From positions 46,188,324-46,252,323 of the forward strand of contig JAVHZZ010000009.1 in NCBI GenBank assembly GCA_036250195.1: a stretch of 64,000 bases of DNA, in the 5' to 3' direction. This DNA is from Mixophyes australis (Eukaryota; Chordata; Amphibia; Anura; Limnodynastidae). The notes beneath the pieces are model-generated. The model worked only from the letters and a program-made list of their open reading frames with translations. It searched no databases and was not told the origin of the DNA. Position 1 is the stretch's first letter; the number at the start of each line of letters is the position of its first letter. Made by a program: the position numbers and the translations under genes. Below, piece by piece: positions 60,601 to 64,000 of the stretch.

Positions 60601-63600
60601 TCAATCATCATTCATCACCATTCATCATCCATCATCATTTATCATCCATCATCATTTAATCATTCATCATTTATCATTCATCATCCATCATCCATCATCA
60701 TTCATCCATCATCATTCATCATTCAACATTCATCATTCATCATCCATCATCCATCATCATCCATCATCATTCATCATCTATCATTCATCATCCATCATTC
60801 AACATCCATCATCCATCATCATCCATCATTCATCATCCATCATCTATCATCCATCATTCATCATACATCATCATTCTCCATTCATCATTCATCATCCATC
60901 ATCCATCATCATTCATCATCCATCATCATCCATCATCATTTATCATTCATCAATCATCCATCATTCATCATTCACCACACATCATCCATCATCATTCATC
61001 ATCCATGAACCATCATCATTCATCATCCATCATCCATCATCATCCATCATTCATTAATCATCCATCATTCATCATTCACCATCCATGATCCATCATCATT
61101 CATCATCCATCATCATCCATCATCCATTATCATCCATCATTCATCATCCATCATCCATCATCTATCAGCATTCATCATTCATTATCCATCATCCATCATC
61201 ATTCATCATTCATCATCAATCATCATTCATCATCATTCATCATCCATCATCATTCATTATTCATCATTCATCATCCATCATCATTCATCATCCATCATCA
61301 TTCATCATTCATCATCCATCATCATGCATCATTATTCATTCATCATCCATTATCCATAATTCATCATCCATCATCATCCATCATCCATCATCATCCACCA
61401 TCAATCATTCATCATTCATCATCCATCATCCTTCATCATTCATCATCCATCATCATTCATCATCCATCATCATTCATCATCCATCATTCATCATCAATCA
61501 TTCATCATTCATCATCCATCATCATCCATCAGTCATCATCCATCATCATTCATCATTCATTATTCATCATCCATCATCATTCATCATCCATCATCATCCA
61601 TCATTCATCATATTTCACCATTCATCATTCATCATCCATCATCATTCATCATTCATCATCCATCATCATTTATCATCCATCTTTATTCATCATCATTCAT
61701 CATCCATCATCATTCATCATCCATCATCATTCATTATTCATCATCCATCATCATTCATCATCCATCATCATCCATCATTCATCATATTTCATCATTCATC
61801 ATCCATCATCAATCATTCATCATCCATCATTCATCATCATTCATCATTCATCATTCATCATCCATCATCCATCATTCATCATCCATCATCCATCATTCAT
61901 CATCATTCATCATCATCCATCATCATTCATCATTCATTATCCATCATCATTCATCATTCATCATCCATCATCAATCATTCATCATCCATCATTCATCATC
62001 ATTCATCATCCATCATCCATCATTCATCATCCATCATCCATCATTCATCATCCATCATCATTCATCATTTATCATCCATCATCCATCATTCATCATCCTT
62101 CATCCATCATTCATCATTCATCATCTATCATCCATCCTTATTCATCATCCATCATCCATCTTCATTCATTATTCATCATCCATCATCATTCATCATCCAT
62201 CATCCATCATCATCCATCATTTATCATCCATCATCATTCATCATCCATCATCATCCATCATCCATCATCATTCATCATCAATCATTCATCATCCATCATC
62301 ATTCATCATTCATCATCCATCATCCATCATCATTCATCATCAATCATTCATCATACATCATCATCCATCAGTCATCATCCATCATCATTCATCATTCATT
62401 ATTAATCATCCATCATCATTCATCATCCATCATCATCCATCATTCATCATATTTCATCATTCATCATCCATCATCATTCATCATTCATCATCCATCATCA
62501 TTTATCATCCATCTTTATTCATCATCATTCATCATCCATCATCCATCATTCATCATTCATCATCATTCATCATCATCCATCATTCATCATCATTCATCAT
62601 TCATCATTCATCATCCATCATTCATCATCCATCATCCATCATTCATCATCCATCATCATTCATCATTTATCATCCATCATCCATCATTCATCATCCTTCA
62701 TCCATCATTCATCATTCATCATCCATCATCCATCATCCATCCTTATTCATCATTCATCATCCATCTTCATTCATTATTCATCATCCATCATCATTCATCA
62801 TCCATCATCCATCATCATCCATCATTTATCATCCATCATCCATCATCATTCATCATCCATCATCATTCATCATTATCATCCATCATCATTCATCATTCAT
62901 CATCCATCATCATTCATCATCAATCATCATTCATCACCATTCATCATCCATCATCATTATCATCCATCATCATTTAATCATTCATCATTTATCATTCATC
63001 ATCCATCATCATTCATCCATCATCATTCATCATTCATCATTCATCATCCATCATCATTCATCATCTATCATTCATCATCCATCATCATTCATCATTCAAC
63101 ATCCATCATCCATCATCATCCATCATTCATCATCCATCATCTATCATCCATCATTCATCATACATCATCATTCTTCATTCATCATTCATCATCCATCATC
63201 CATCATCATTCATCATCCATCATCATCCATCATCATTCATCAATCATCCATCATCCATCATCATTCATCATCCATGAACCATCATCATTCATCATCCATC
63301 ATCCATCATCATCCATCATTCATTAATCATCCATCATTCATCATTCACCATCCATGATCCATCATCATTCATCATCCATCATCATCCATCATCCATCATC
63401 CATTATCATCCATCATTCATCATCCATCATCCATCATCCATCATCTATCAGCATTCATCATTCATTATCCATCATCCATCATCATTCATCATTCATCATC
63501 CATCATCATTCATCATTCATCATCATTCATCATCCATCATCATTTATTATTCATCATTCATCATCCATCATCATTCATCATTCATCATCCATCATCACCA

Positions 63601-64000
63601 ATCATTATTCATTCATCATCCATTATCCATAATTAATCATCCATCATCATCCATCATCATCCACCATCAATCATTCATCATTCATCATCCATCATCCATC
63701 ATCATTCATCATTCATCATCCATCATCCATCATCATTCATCATCCATCATCATCATCATCCATCATTCATCATCATTCATCATTCATCATTATCATCCAT
63801 CATCCATCATCTATCATCCATCATCATTCATCATTCATCATCCATCATCCATCATCCATCATCCATCATTCATCATCCATCATCATTCATCATTCATCAT
63901 TCATCATCCATCATCATTCATCATTCATCCATCATCATTCATCATCCATCATCCATCATCATCATCATTCATCATCCATCATCCATCATCATTCATCATC
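54661..64000 (-). repeat. Satellite part 2: ATCATCC/ATCATTC heptamer array
   Basis: 9.3 kb built from 7-bp units (ATCATCC, ATCATTC) and 10-bp variants (ATCATCATTC), running to the window edge. The pyrimidine-rich strand is now the plus strand, opposite to part 1. Long spurious frames encode IIHHPSS-type repeats because three heptamers make 21 bp. Landmark variants (CATGAACCATC, CATTAATCATCC, CATTTAATCATTC) recur in the same order, showing higher-order units of 0.7-2.3 kb. Confidence 0.95.

Noticed and set aside
55100..63632. Several long frames of IIHHPSS-type repeats that look like low-complexity proteins
   Set aside because: They are translations of heptamer satellite DNA. Three heptamers equal 21 bp, which gives a seven-residue period by arithmetic.
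55000..64000. CRISPR-like regular repeats
   Set aside because: Units are 7-10 bp with no unique spacers, no leader and no cas genes, in a eukaryotic context.
1..64000. tRNA, rRNA or host exons
   Set aside because: No cloverleaf or conserved rRNA stretch was noticed, apart from tRNA-complementary primer sites of the ERVs. No spliced host gene could be supported by eye.

Overview
The window looks like intergenic DNA from a large, transposon-rich vertebrate genome, most likely an anuran amphibian. This is inferred from the mix: Tx1-like and L2-like LINEs, chromodomain Gypsy elements, gamma/epsilon-like endogenous retroviruses (ERVs), a hAT-like element, foldback MITEs and long microsatellite-derived DNA. 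I found no host protein-coding gene, tRNA, rRNA or CRISPR array. Almost every long open frame is a transposon fragment or a satellite artefact.

Layout. (1) 1-8447: retroviral debris. A plus-strand Gag capsid-nucleocapsid fragment (37-663) leads to a 3' LTR start near 2230. A 3.6 kb foldback with ~1.2 kb inverted arms follows (2304-5891). Then come the 5' LTR, primer site and Gag N-terminal part of a minus-strand ERV (5892-8447, here ERV-B). (2) 8448-50443: three copies of one Tx1-like LINE, all on the minus strand and head to tail. LINE-1 occupies 8448 to ~13303. LINE-2 runs from ~13303 to ~44480 and is inflated by insertions. LINE-3 occupies ~44480-50443. (3) 50444-51863: an unassigned repeat ending in an AGCGCT-type tail. 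(4) 51864-64000: 12 kb of simple-sequence satellite that changes unit and strand bias at ~54660.

LINE-2 is the scaffold of a nested structure that target-site duplications (TSDs) resolve. Gypsy-A (minus, 15881-32318, TSD CTTAG) sits in its ORF2. Inside Gypsy-A lie Gypsy-B (plus, 17312-21747, 5' truncated) and a hAT-like element (22229-28881, 14-bp terminal inverted repeats, 8-bp TSD with one mismatch). The hAT-like unit carries an L2-clade LINE, a small foldback, a minisatellite and two AT microsatellites. Separately, ERV-C (minus, 33146-40545, 437-bp LTRs with two differences, TSD CATC) lies in the LINE-2 endonuclease region. LINE-1 carries a long LTR (11181-13024) in its ORF1 and is cut by the ERV-B LTR. 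LINE-3 carries an 883-bp insert in its ORF1 zinc-knuckle region.

No element appears autonomous: every one has stops, frameshifts, deletions or lost catalytic residues. The points most worth a second look are the head-to-tail LINE array with homologous junctions, the apparently recent but internally deleted ERV-C, the large foldback between two retroviral halves, and the two-part satellite.
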